Shown here: piece by piece, positions 31,190-37,950 of the stretch
Position numbering within the stretch: the stretch's first letter is position 1
Layout of the letters: every line of letters starts with the position of its first letter
Origin: Candidatus Bathyarchaeota archaeon
GTDB taxonomy: Archaea; Thermoproteota; Bathyarchaeia; Bathyarchaeales; Bathycorpusculaceae
Length of the DNA stretch: 58,233 nt
Assembly: GCA_003165195.1 (NCBI GenBank)
Contig: PLSP01000105.1
Coordinates: 1 to 58,233 of the forward strand
Reading direction: 5' to 3'
Made by a program: the position numbers and the translations under genes
The notes under the pieces: generated by a model
Told to the model about the DNA's origin: nothing
The model's input: only the letters and a program-made list of their open reading frames with translations
Databases searched by the model: none

Positions 31190-31660
31190 CAGAACGCATT
31201 CTAATCGTTCTGCTGCGTCCTCAACTTCTTTCGTTAATCCTTCACCAAACTCCATACTTTTTGGCTCAACAAGAAGCAGAGCAATTTTTGCACCAGTTGC
31301 CTCCCTAACGTAATCGCAAAAAAGCCGCAACGGCAACAAATGAGTTGAAACAGCGGAATATCCTGTTATCTGGTCTGCGTTAATCAGGCTGGCTTCTCCA
31401 GGATTTAAACCTAAAAAGGCTGCATCAATTAGAAGCACATGTGACGGAGCAAACTCCTCAATATCTTGAAGATAGTTTTCAGGAACTGTCTCAGCCTCCA
31501 ACAGCAGAACCCTTTTCGGCAGTTTACCCCTCAAAACCTCAGCAATTCTTAAACCAACGTAGTCATCGGAGCGTATTGGGTTCCCAATTCCAGCAAGAAC
31601 TACATGTCCAGCATCAGAAAACCATTCTGCCAAGCTTTTCTCGATCCTATCAACCATCAA
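31172..31660 (-). CDS. hycI: [NiFe]-hydrogenase maturation protease
   Basis: 162 residues of the M52/HybD family. GIGNPIRSDDYVGLRIAE carries the first nickel-binding acidic residue; EAETVPENY, LLIDAAFLG and AVSTHLLPL hold the others. It clips the C-terminal peptide of the hydrogenase large subunit after nickel insertion. Two large subunits in this window, MvhA-like and HoxH-like, both have C-terminal extensions beyond the DPCxxCATH motif (about 25 residues each) and are its likely clients. It is the only such protease in the window. It lies about 1.1 kb from mvhA on the same strand. Confidence 0.9.
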   Translation of the reverse strand: MMVDRIEKSLAEWFSDAGHVVLAGIGNPIRSDDYVGLRIAEVLRGKLPKRVLLLEAETVPENYLQDIEEFAPSHVLLIDAAFLGLNPGEASLINADQITGYSAVSTHLLPLRLFCDYVREATGAKIALLLVEPKSMEFGEGLTKEVEDAAERLECVLLTLLS

Positions 31661-31725
31661 AGCACCGTTACAAAGGAATGAGCGACAAAACTAGAAAAAG
31701 TTTGTTGAACAACCCTAAAACATAA

Positions 31726-32256
31726 TTATTTTGGGGTAAGTTTTGTGCACCATTCGATGATTTGTTTTTCCGAGCTTTCTTTATCCTCTAATGGGTTAAC
31801 TATGGATAGCGCGCCCTCGTAGTCGCAGTTAGGCATAAGGGCTTTTGTCTCCTCTATACCCTGGGGTTTCTTATTTCCCTGTGTGAAGAAGACGGCAACT
31901 CTCTTTTCAGATAAGTCAGTTTTTTTGAGGTACGCCATTATGGCAGGTGTTGGTTTGCCTCCCCAAACAGGGGTGCCGATGATGGTGAGGTCATAGTCAG
32001 CGGGCGACCTTACGATTGGGGCTATTTCGGTTTCGTGACTTTGCCACCTTATTGAGATGCCTCTTAAAACGCCAAAAACGCTTGGTTGCTTTTTTACTTC
32101 AACGACTTCTTCGACGTCAGCTCCTATTTCCGCTGCGAGTGTCTGAGCAACCCAACGGGCATTGCCAGTTTTAGAGTAATAAACGATGAGACTTCTCAAA
32201 TATGAACTACCGCTGATAGGTTCATACTCAGAATGCGGATAATAAGATTTGCCCAT
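31726..32256 (-). CDS. Flavodoxin-fold protein
   Basis: 176 residues. After about 20 N-terminal residues the flavodoxin phosphate loop appears (SLIVYYSKTGNARWVAQTL), followed by TIIGTPVWGGKPTPAIMAYL and VAVFFTQGNKK. It binds FMN. In an Hdr/hydrogenase neighbourhood it may serve as an electron carrier, but this is inference from position. The first 20 residues (MGKSYYPHSEYEPISGSSYL) are not part of the fold, so translation may begin later. Confidence 0.85.
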   Translation of the reverse strand: MGKSYYPHSEYEPISGSSYLRSLIVYYSKTGNARWVAQTLAAEIGADVEEVVEVKKQPSVFGVLRGISIRWQSHETEIAPIVRSPADYDLTIIGTPVWGGKPTPAIMAYLKKTDLSEKRVAVFFTQGNKKPQGIEETKALMPNCDYEGALSIVNPLEDKESSEKQIIEWCTKLTPK

Positions 32257-32265
32257 GGTTTAACG

Positions 32266-32592
32266 CTAATTTGCTTTCTTTGCCAGTTTCGGCGCCTTTC
32301 TATGGCTATCCCAAGCATGGTGCAACGCCAACGTAGGGTGGTAGATGAGCATTCTGGGCCCGGAGTAACGCATTACCACTTTTACTTTTTCTTTCATGTC
32401 GGGACGGTAGCAGTGGATAAGGCATTTACCGCATGTGCTTTTTTTGTCTTGAAAAGGGCACTTGTCTAAGCGTATGAATGCATATTCCTCAAACTCAGAG
32501 CATTCTTTGCAGATTTCGCCGCCCTTGGTATTATGATGGTTTTTGCAGTAAATTTGAGTCATGTAGCCTATGGTTTTCTTTTCGCGTTTCAT
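32266..32592 (-). CDS. YgbA-like nitrous-oxide/NO-stimulated family protein
   Basis: About 108 residues matching the YgbA ('nitrous oxide-stimulated promoter') family in its best segments: MKREKKTIGYMTQIYCKNHH, CKECSEFEEYAFIRLDKCPF, CGKCLIHCYRP and MRYSGPRMLIYHP. Its many Cys and His (CxxC, CPF, CxxCxxHC) suggest an iron-sulfur or metal site. In enterobacteria ygbA responds to nitric oxide; the role in archaea is unknown. The listed ATG (32628) overlaps a TATA-like TTTAAAAA; the next ATG, at 32592, sits well below that box and fits the family start. A flavodoxin gene follows 9 bp downstream. Confidence 0.8.
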   Translation of the reverse strand: MKREKKTIGYMTQIYCKNHHNTKGGEICKECSEFEEYAFIRLDKCPFQDKKSTCGKCLIHCYRPDMKEKVKVVMRYSGPRMLIYHPTLALHHAWDSHRKAPKLAKKAN

Positions 32593-32812
32593 TCGTTTGT
32601 GTTGTGGGTTTGGGGGTTGTGGCAGCATTTTTAAACCTGTCTAATGGAAGTGTCTACCTCACATAAGGGTTTACCCTAAGGTGTTAGGGTTTTAGAAGTG
32701 GAAGAAAACAATTAAAAGATATGTATCAATGTTAACTGTTTTTTTATATGATATTGGCTAAAGATATTCGGATTGATTAACAAAAGGATGAATGCCCAAA
32801 GAAAGGGCTTAA

Positions 32813-34267
32813 CTAACGGGATACAGTGCTGATAAGTTGTTTTTGGCTGTTGAAGACTTCGACGGTTAATGGCATTTTGCCTATTGCTGCGTGTGTTGCA
32901 CATCCGAAGCATGGGTCGTAGGCGCGGAACGCCATCTCCACCTTGTTGAGGATGCCTTGGTCGACTTTTCCGCCATGGATTAAGCCTTTGGCTGCGTCGC
33001 GTATGCTCATGCAGATAGCCGGGTAATTGTTGGTTGTTGCGACGATTAGGTTGACGTCTTTGACCATTGCGTCTTTGTCGAGGGTGTAATGGTGGATAAG
33101 TGTGCCTCTTGCTGCTTCAACGATGCCAACACCTTCTCCGGGTTCACCTGGCTTGTTACGGATGTTTGTGCTGGTAATTTCTGGATCTTTAACTAACTGC
33201 ATGGTTCGTTCAGTCGCGTAAAGGAGCTCAATTAGGCGTGCCCAATGAAACGCTAATGTACTGTGAATTGGTTTGCCGCCAAGAGTGTTGTACATGACCT
33301 CGTACTCTGCCTGCGCTAATGGTGTTGCCATGCCATCTGAAGCGTTTAATCGTCCGAGAGGACCAACGCGGTAGACGCCGCTGTCTTTGCCTGGAATTTG
33401 TCCTTTCCAACCTATTGCTTTGAGGTATGGGAACTTGCTGTATGTCCATTCTTCAACGTGTTCACCAATGTGTTTGAGGTAGTCTTTTGATTCGAACTTG
33501 AGGAATTCTGTGCCCATTGGGTCGACTACGCGAACTTTGCCGTCGTAAAAGTTGACTTTGTTGTTTTCGTCAACCATACCCATATAGTAGGTAGGCATTG
33601 TGTAGGCTTGGCTTTTGATCAAATCAACGTAATTGCTGTTGCCAAGCACTATGTCATGGAAGATTTTGAGTGTGAACTGAGCGAAGTTTACGCATGAAGA
33701 AGCCATCATTTCGATTTCTTGCCTGTTAGCTTCTGAAAGGGGTTTGCTGATTCCGCCGGGTAATCCGCAGACGGGGTGAGTTGCTTTGCCGCCGATGATT
33801 TCTGTGATTTTTTGGCCGTAAGCCCGGTGTTTGATGACTTCTTTGGCTACCGGAATCCCTACTTTTTCGATAACGCCAAGGATGTTGCGTTTTTCAGGCG
33901 GTGCATCTGGTCCAACTATGAAGTCTGGGCCACCAAGGTAGTAAAAGTGCAACGTGTGGTCGTAGATGTAGTAGGCGGTGTACATGAGTTCTCGCAGTTT
34001 CTTGGCTGCTGAAGGTGGTTCAACGTTGAATGCTTGGTCAAGGGCTTTTACTGCGGCAAAGTGGTGAGCAACTGGGCAGACACCGCATATTCTTGTGGTT
34101 AGCTGCGGCATGAGCTCTGCTCGTCTGCCAATGCAGAATTTCTCGAAGCCTCTTAACTCGGGGACTTTGAGGTATGCGTTTTCTACTTCGCCTTGGTCGT
34201 TTAGGAATATGGATACGTTTCCATGTCCTTCAAGCCTTGTTATTGGATCTATAATTATTTCTTTCAT
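32813..34267 (-). CDS. mvhA: F420-non-reducing-type [NiFe]-hydrogenase large subunit
   Basis: 484 residues. Nickel ligands are in TTRICGVCPVAHH (N-terminal CxxC) and DPCFGCATH (C-terminal CxxC). The last 25 residues (AAIGKM...TVSR) are the peptide removed in maturation. The pattern matches group 3 cytoplasmic hydrogenases; linkage to an MvhG-type small subunit and HdrBC indicates group 3c. With the small subunit it would split H2 and pass electrons towards the Hdr subunits. It overlaps mvhG by 4 bp. There is no MvhD next to it. Confidence 0.93.
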   Translation of the reverse strand: MKEIIIDPITRLEGHGNVSIFLNDQGEVENAYLKVPELRGFEKFCIGRRAELMPQLTTRICGVCPVAHHFAAVKALDQAFNVEPPSAAKKLRELMYTAYYIYDHTLHFYYLGGPDFIVGPDAPPEKRNILGVIEKVGIPVAKEVIKHRAYGQKITEIIGGKATHPVCGLPGGISKPLSEANRQEIEMMASSCVNFAQFTLKIFHDIVLGNSNYVDLIKSQAYTMPTYYMGMVDENNKVNFYDGKVRVVDPMGTEFLKFESKDYLKHIGEHVEEWTYSKFPYLKAIGWKGQIPGKDSGVYRVGPLGRLNASDGMATPLAQAEYEVMYNTLGGKPIHSTLAFHWARLIELLYATERTMQLVKDPEITSTNIRNKPGEPGEGVGIVEAARGTLIHHYTLDKDAMVKDVNLIVATTNNYPAICMSIRDAAKGLIHGGKVDQGILNKVEMAFRAYDPCFGCATHAAIGKMPLTVEVFNSQKQLISTVSR

Positions 34268-35253
34268 TTTTTAATCACCTTTCTTTTAAGGATTGATGCT
34301 GGTAAACCGTACATGTAGACTGTGCCAACTGGGTCTTTAACTTGGCTAAGCAAATCTTCAATTTCTTTTTCAGTATACTTTGTTTTGCCTTCAACACTGT
34401 CATAGCCCAGAATTGATGCTAATGCAGTTATCATCCCTGCGCCTTGATCTGGAACGTTGGGCGCCGGGCCACCGCAACCGGTGCAAGGCATGTCAACGTT
34501 TAAGCATTGAGCGCCACAGCCGCTTCTTGTTGCCATTCCCATACAGATTATGCCTTGCTCCATGAGGCATTTTTCTGGTTCAGGAGTTTTTTCATAGACG
34601 CGGTAGATTTTGTCGATTTTTTTGTTTTCGCGTTTGCGTGGGCATTCGTCGCATACTGCTTTGAGTGGTGCAAGGACTGAGCCTTTTGGCGGGAGGTTGC
34701 CGCTTGCAATGGCATCTACTGCCCGAGCTATTAGCTTGACTGGTGGTGGGCAGCCTGGAAGATAGTAGTCTACGTCTACTGTTTGGGCAAGGGTTTTTAC
34801 TGTGTCGTAGAACTCTGGGATTTTAAGGGTGCCTTCACTAACTTGAGTTTGAGTCTGCGGCATTGTGCCTTGCGGATTGACGTTTGACTTGTCTTTTATG
34901 TAAACTTGATCGAAAATTTCTTTTTTGTCATTTAAGTTAGCTAGTCCTGGGACGCTTCCTTGGTGGGCGCATGAGCCGAAGGCAACAAGAGTTTTAGATT
35001 TTTGCCTCAGAACTTTGGCCATGTGTTCCTGCTCTGAGTTGCGTATTGAACCGTTAAAGAAGGTTATGTCGATGTGTTTGTCAGGTAGCGCTTCAACATC
35101 TTTGTATTTTACGTCGATAGCTACTGGCCAGAAGACTATGTCGGCGATTTGGACTACGTCAAGGATTTTCTCGTTTATGTCGAGGACGGCTATTTCGCAG
35201 CCGCCGCAGCTTGCAGCCCAGTAAAAGGCTATTTTTAGCTTGTTCTTACTCAT
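34264..35253 (-). CDS. mvhG: [NiFe]-hydrogenase small subunit, MvhG type
   Basis: 329 residues. The proximal-cluster Cys are in ASCGGCEIAVLD, GSCAHQGSVPG and LPGCPPP. Further Cys (CDECPRKR; CLMEQGIICMG; SGCGAQC; CTGCGGPAPN) bind medial and distal clusters. No twin-arginine signal is present, so the enzyme is cytoplasmic. It is translationally coupled with mvhA (4-bp overlap) and hdrB (4-bp overlap) in an operon hdrC-hdrB-mvhG-mvhA. In the usual complex MvhG passes electrons to MvhD, which is not encoded here. Confidence 0.92.
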   Translation of the reverse strand: MSKNKLKIAFYWAASCGGCEIAVLDINEKILDVVQIADIVFWPVAIDVKYKDVEALPDKHIDITFFNGSIRNSEQEHMAKVLRQKSKTLVAFGSCAHQGSVPGLANLNDKKEIFDQVYIKDKSNVNPQGTMPQTQTQVSEGTLKIPEFYDTVKTLAQTVDVDYYLPGCPPPVKLIARAVDAIASGNLPPKGSVLAPLKAVCDECPRKRENKKIDKIYRVYEKTPEPEKCLMEQGIICMGMATRSGCGAQCLNVDMPCTGCGGPAPNVPDQGAGMITALASILGYDSVEGKTKYTEKEIEDLLSQVKDPVGTVYMYGLPASILKRKVIKK

Positions 35254-36146
35254 TGTTTGTTTACTCCCTCAGTTACTTGCTTTAATATTTTTGATGCGTT
35301 TACTCGGAGTTCATTGAAGGCTAATTCTTCAGGACAGAGTCCCATTGCTAACCCGAGTAGTTGTGGGTAATGGAGTATGGGAATGCCATAGGTTTCATTA
35401 AATGTTTTCTCTATGCGCAGCTCATTTGTGTCATACATAATGTGGCAGAATGGGCAGATAGTGATTAACGCTTGTGCTTCAACCATTTTGATGTGGTTTA
35501 GCTTGTCTCTTGCTAATTGCAACGCGATTTTGTCGCTGACGCCAACGCTTGGGGCACCACAGCATTCTGTTTCGTCAATGTAGTCAAGGCATGTAGCCCC
35601 AGTTGCTTCGATGAGAGTTTTGAGTGTCTGTGGGTCTTCCGGGTCATCAAAACCAATATATTGTTTAGGTCTCAGGATGTGGCAGCCGTTGTGTTCAGCG
35701 ACTTTGAGCATGGTCAACGGCTTTGTGATCGAGGCTTTGATTTTGTCAATACCGACATCTTCCTTTAGCATCTGCAACAGATGCTTTGCCTCTATTGTTC
35801 CTTTGAATTCTAACCCTACTTCTTTGAGATGAAAGTTAATTTGGTCTTTGAGAACTTTGTCTTCTTTTAGGATTTTGTTAACTTTCTTGAGCGAACCAGC
35901 GCAGCCGGGGCAAAGCGTAAGAACGTTTAAGTCCTGCTGTTCCGCTAACGCCAAGTTTTTTGCCGCCAAAATAAGCATGGTTTCATGACTAACAGGATCA
36001 AATGGTAAACCACAACAATTGAATTCTGGCATTTCAACTAGTTCAACGCCAAGTTTTGTGAGGATTTTACGGGCGGAAATTTCGTATGCTGAAACACGGT
36101 AGGGGATGGCGCATCCGAGGAAAATAAGGTACTTATTGCTGGGCAT
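35250..36146 (-). CDS. hdrB: Heterodisulfide reductase subunit B
   Basis: 298 residues with two CCG domains. The first has LGCAIPYR, FNCCGLPFD and CPGC; the second NGCHILRP, TECCGAPSVG and CPFC. In methanogens these bind the two non-cubane [4Fe-4S] clusters that reduce CoM-S-S-CoB. In non-methanogens HdrB homologues reduce other, mostly unknown disulfides. Both CCG motifs are intact here. It overlaps hdrC by 14 bp and mvhG by 4 bp. No hdrA follows. Confidence 0.92.
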   Translation of the reverse strand: MPSNKYLIFLGCAIPYRVSAYEISARKILTKLGVELVEMPEFNCCGLPFDPVSHETMLILAAKNLALAEQQDLNVLTLCPGCAGSLKKVNKILKEDKVLKDQINFHLKEVGLEFKGTIEAKHLLQMLKEDVGIDKIKASITKPLTMLKVAEHNGCHILRPKQYIGFDDPEDPQTLKTLIEATGATCLDYIDETECCGAPSVGVSDKIALQLARDKLNHIKMVEAQALITICPFCHIMYDTNELRIEKTFNETYGIPILHYPQLLGLAMGLCPEELAFNELRVNASKILKQVTEGVNKQ

Positions 36147-36705
36147 TTGTTGGTTGTCCTCCAGCTTGTTTTTGGGCGTTTGAGATGAATTTTACTCCTT
36201 TTAGCGTCTTTTTGACGTTTTCTGCGTTGCCTTTTGGCAGCGGCGGGAGCCCTTGTGACTCACGTTTTTTTATTCGTAATTCAGGAATTTTGTAGGCGTA
36301 TCCTGATTCAAGCAGGCTTGCGGTTTGGTCTTTGAAAACTTGTGGGATGCAGCCGTTTTCTACCGCCAAGTTGCGGAAGACGCGTATAACGCTTGCAACT
36401 TCAACGTCTTGTGGGCAGCGGTCGGTACAAGTGAAGCAGGCTGCGCATAACCATAAGGTGTCGCTTTTTAGCACGCGGTCTTTTAAGCCAAGCTGGGCCA
36501 TATGAATCAAGGTTCTGGGGCGGTAACTGTCGCTGTATCGGGCTACTGGGCAGTCTGAGGTGCAGGTTCCACACTGGAAACATTTGAGAATTTTTTCGCT
36601 TCCGTGCATTTTAAGCAGTTGATACTTGAATTTGGGGTCAAGTTCGGAAGCTTTTATTGGCTCTTTGCTTGAGACTGTTGTTGCTGCTGGCTCAGTCACG
36701 TGCAA
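36133..36705 (-). CDS. hdrC: Heterodisulfide reductase subunit C
   Basis: 190 residues with two [4Fe-4S] ferredoxin motifs, CFQCGTCTSDCP and CAACFTCTDRCP, in a helical protein of the HdrC type. It carries electrons from HdrA to HdrB. The N-terminus (about 35 residues) is low-complexity and the C-terminus ends in a Gln/Asn-rich tail (KQAGGQPTNAQQ). First gene of the four-gene operon; a TATA-like ATTTATCTA on the minus strand near 36765-36775 may be its promoter, with the phased A-tract array about 220 bp further upstream. Confidence 0.9.
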   Translation of the reverse strand: MHVTEPAATTVSSKEPIKASELDPKFKYQLLKMHGSEKILKCFQCGTCTSDCPVARYSDSYRPRTLIHMAQLGLKDRVLKSDTLWLCAACFTCTDRCPQDVEVASVIRVFRNLAVENGCIPQVFKDQTASLLESGYAYKIPELRIKKRESQGLPPLPKGNAENVKKTLKGVKFISNAQKQAGGQPTNAQQ

Positions 36706-37365
36706 ACCTCTTCGATTGGTTCGATAGCACCATGCGTGCTTGTTTTATTGGAATGCCATGGTCAAATAGATAAATGTTCAGTCAAACCTATGGTGATTCC
36801 TCCATCTTTATGTATCCTTTTCCAAAATCACCGCCAAACGGATTACGCCTTTCCCATTGCGGATAACTCGTTCGGATTCGCTTTTTACCTATAGAGATCA
36901 AGTGTAAATAGTAGGGCCCTCCCCCCTATCTCAGTGAAAGGCTTGTTTTGGGCTGATTTTTCTATTTAGGGTTTGATTCTGGTTCAGGTTAGGGCGAAAA
37001 AAGGCATAAAAAGGCGTTAAAAGACATAAAAAGATACAGAAAGACATTAAAAGACAGAAAAAGACAGGCGAAATAGCGCCGGCACAGCAACAGCAACTAA
37101 GCAGACTTGAACTCAATATCAGTCATCCTCAATTATTGCCACGCTTTCACTTGAAACCTTTTAGTTAACTGAAAATAAAGCAAAGACAAAAAGGGATAGT
37201 AGTTTTTTCTCGTTAGAAGCCGCGCATCCTTTCGGCTGCACACCTATAGAAATCTATGGGCGACGTTTTTGGTCAGTCTGCAAAAAACTGAATTTTCGAA
37301 TATAGAAGTCATAACAAAGTTCCATAGTTAAATTTATGGAGCTTAAGCATAAGATGAAAAGAGGT
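36706..37365. other. Long intergenic region upstream of hdrC
   Basis: 660 bp with no supportable gene. It contains the phased decamer array (36991-37070) and possible hdrC promoter elements near 36770. The listed ORFs at 36700-36894 and 36931-37116 are low-complexity shadows. The rest is AT-rich without a clear fold. Confidence 0.6.
36991..37070. repeat. Phased A-tract decamer array
   Basis: Eight 10-bp units in perfect register: agggcgaaaa, aaggcataaa, aaggcgttaa, aagacataaa, aagatacaga, aagacattaa, aagacagaaa, aagacaggcg. The consensus is AAGRCATAAA. Each junction makes a run of three to six A residues at 10-bp spacing, so the A-tracts all fall on one face of the helix, the classical arrangement for sequence-directed DNA bending. 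The unit differs from the 137-bp element but the period is the same. Confidence 0.85.
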
Positions 37366-37950
37366 CTATTTCTGCACGCTTTCTCGGCCCAGCTCAAAAG
37401 CTTTGAGGTTTAGGCTGATGTATTTTGCTTTTAGTCTGCCCGCGATGGCTTGCTGGAAAGAGTCCTGTTTAACCGGAACCTCGGGAAGTGTGGAGAGGGC
37501 GCCAAGCAAGATTGTGTTTACAACCAGTGGGTTGCCGAGTTTCTGGGCTATGCCTGCTCCGTCGACCTTATGGACTTTGGCTTTGTCATACAGAAGTTGC
37601 ATGAGCTCTTCTAGTTTTTTGGGTTTAACTCCTGATACTGCGCCGCTTGGGGGAATATACTTCATGTTAACTACGACGTCGCCTCCGACCTTAAGCATTG
37701 GCAACGCGCGGGCTGTTTCAAGAACTTCAAAACCCACTAGGACATCGGCTTTGCCGGTTTCAATCAGAGGCGCCTCAACCTTGTCGCCGATTCTTGCGTA
37801 AGCCACAATAGAGCCTCCCCGCTGAGCCATCCCGTGAATCTCTGCCTTAGCCACGTCAAACCCATCCAGCATAGCGGCTTCACAGTAAATGTCGCTGAGC
37901 ACTACCACACCTTGGCCGCCTACGCCGCTGAAAACCGTGTCCAACTTCAT
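37366..37950 (-). CDS. iorB: Indolepyruvate:ferredoxin oxidoreductase beta subunit
   Basis: 194 residues of the pyruvate/2-oxoacid oxidoreductase gamma-type domain: FSGVGGQGVVVLSDIYCEAA, the AEIHGMAQRGGSIVAYARIG motif, and VVNTILLGAL. With IorA it oxidises aryl-pyruvates (from Trp, Phe, Tyr) to aryl-acetyl-CoA and CO2, reducing ferredoxin. It overlaps iorA by 4 bp, downstream of it on the minus strand. ATG start at 37950. Length and motifs are as expected. Confidence 0.93.
   Translation of the reverse strand: MKLDTVFSGVGGQGVVVLSDIYCEAAMLDGFDVAKAEIHGMAQRGGSIVAYARIGDKVEAPLIETGKADVLVGFEVLETARALPMLKVGGDVVVNMKYIPPSGAVSGVKPKKLEELMQLLYDKAKVHKVDGAGIAQKLGNPLVVNTILLGALSTLPEVPVKQDSFQQAIAGRLKAKYISLNLKAFELGRESVQK

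Noticed and set aside
32641-32812. Repeats AGGGTTTACCCTAAGG and GCCC-aaagaaa-GGGC near the mvhA end
   Set aside because: Stems are only four or five pairs and imperfect; not enough to call an element or terminator.
36991-37070. CRISPR array
   Set aside because: Units are 10 bp with no spacers of unique sequence and no cas gene is in the window.
36931-37116. 61-residue minus-strand ORF rich in Cys and Phe over the phased array
   Set aside because: It is produced by translating TTTTT/TGTCT repeats; no start signal or plausible protein.
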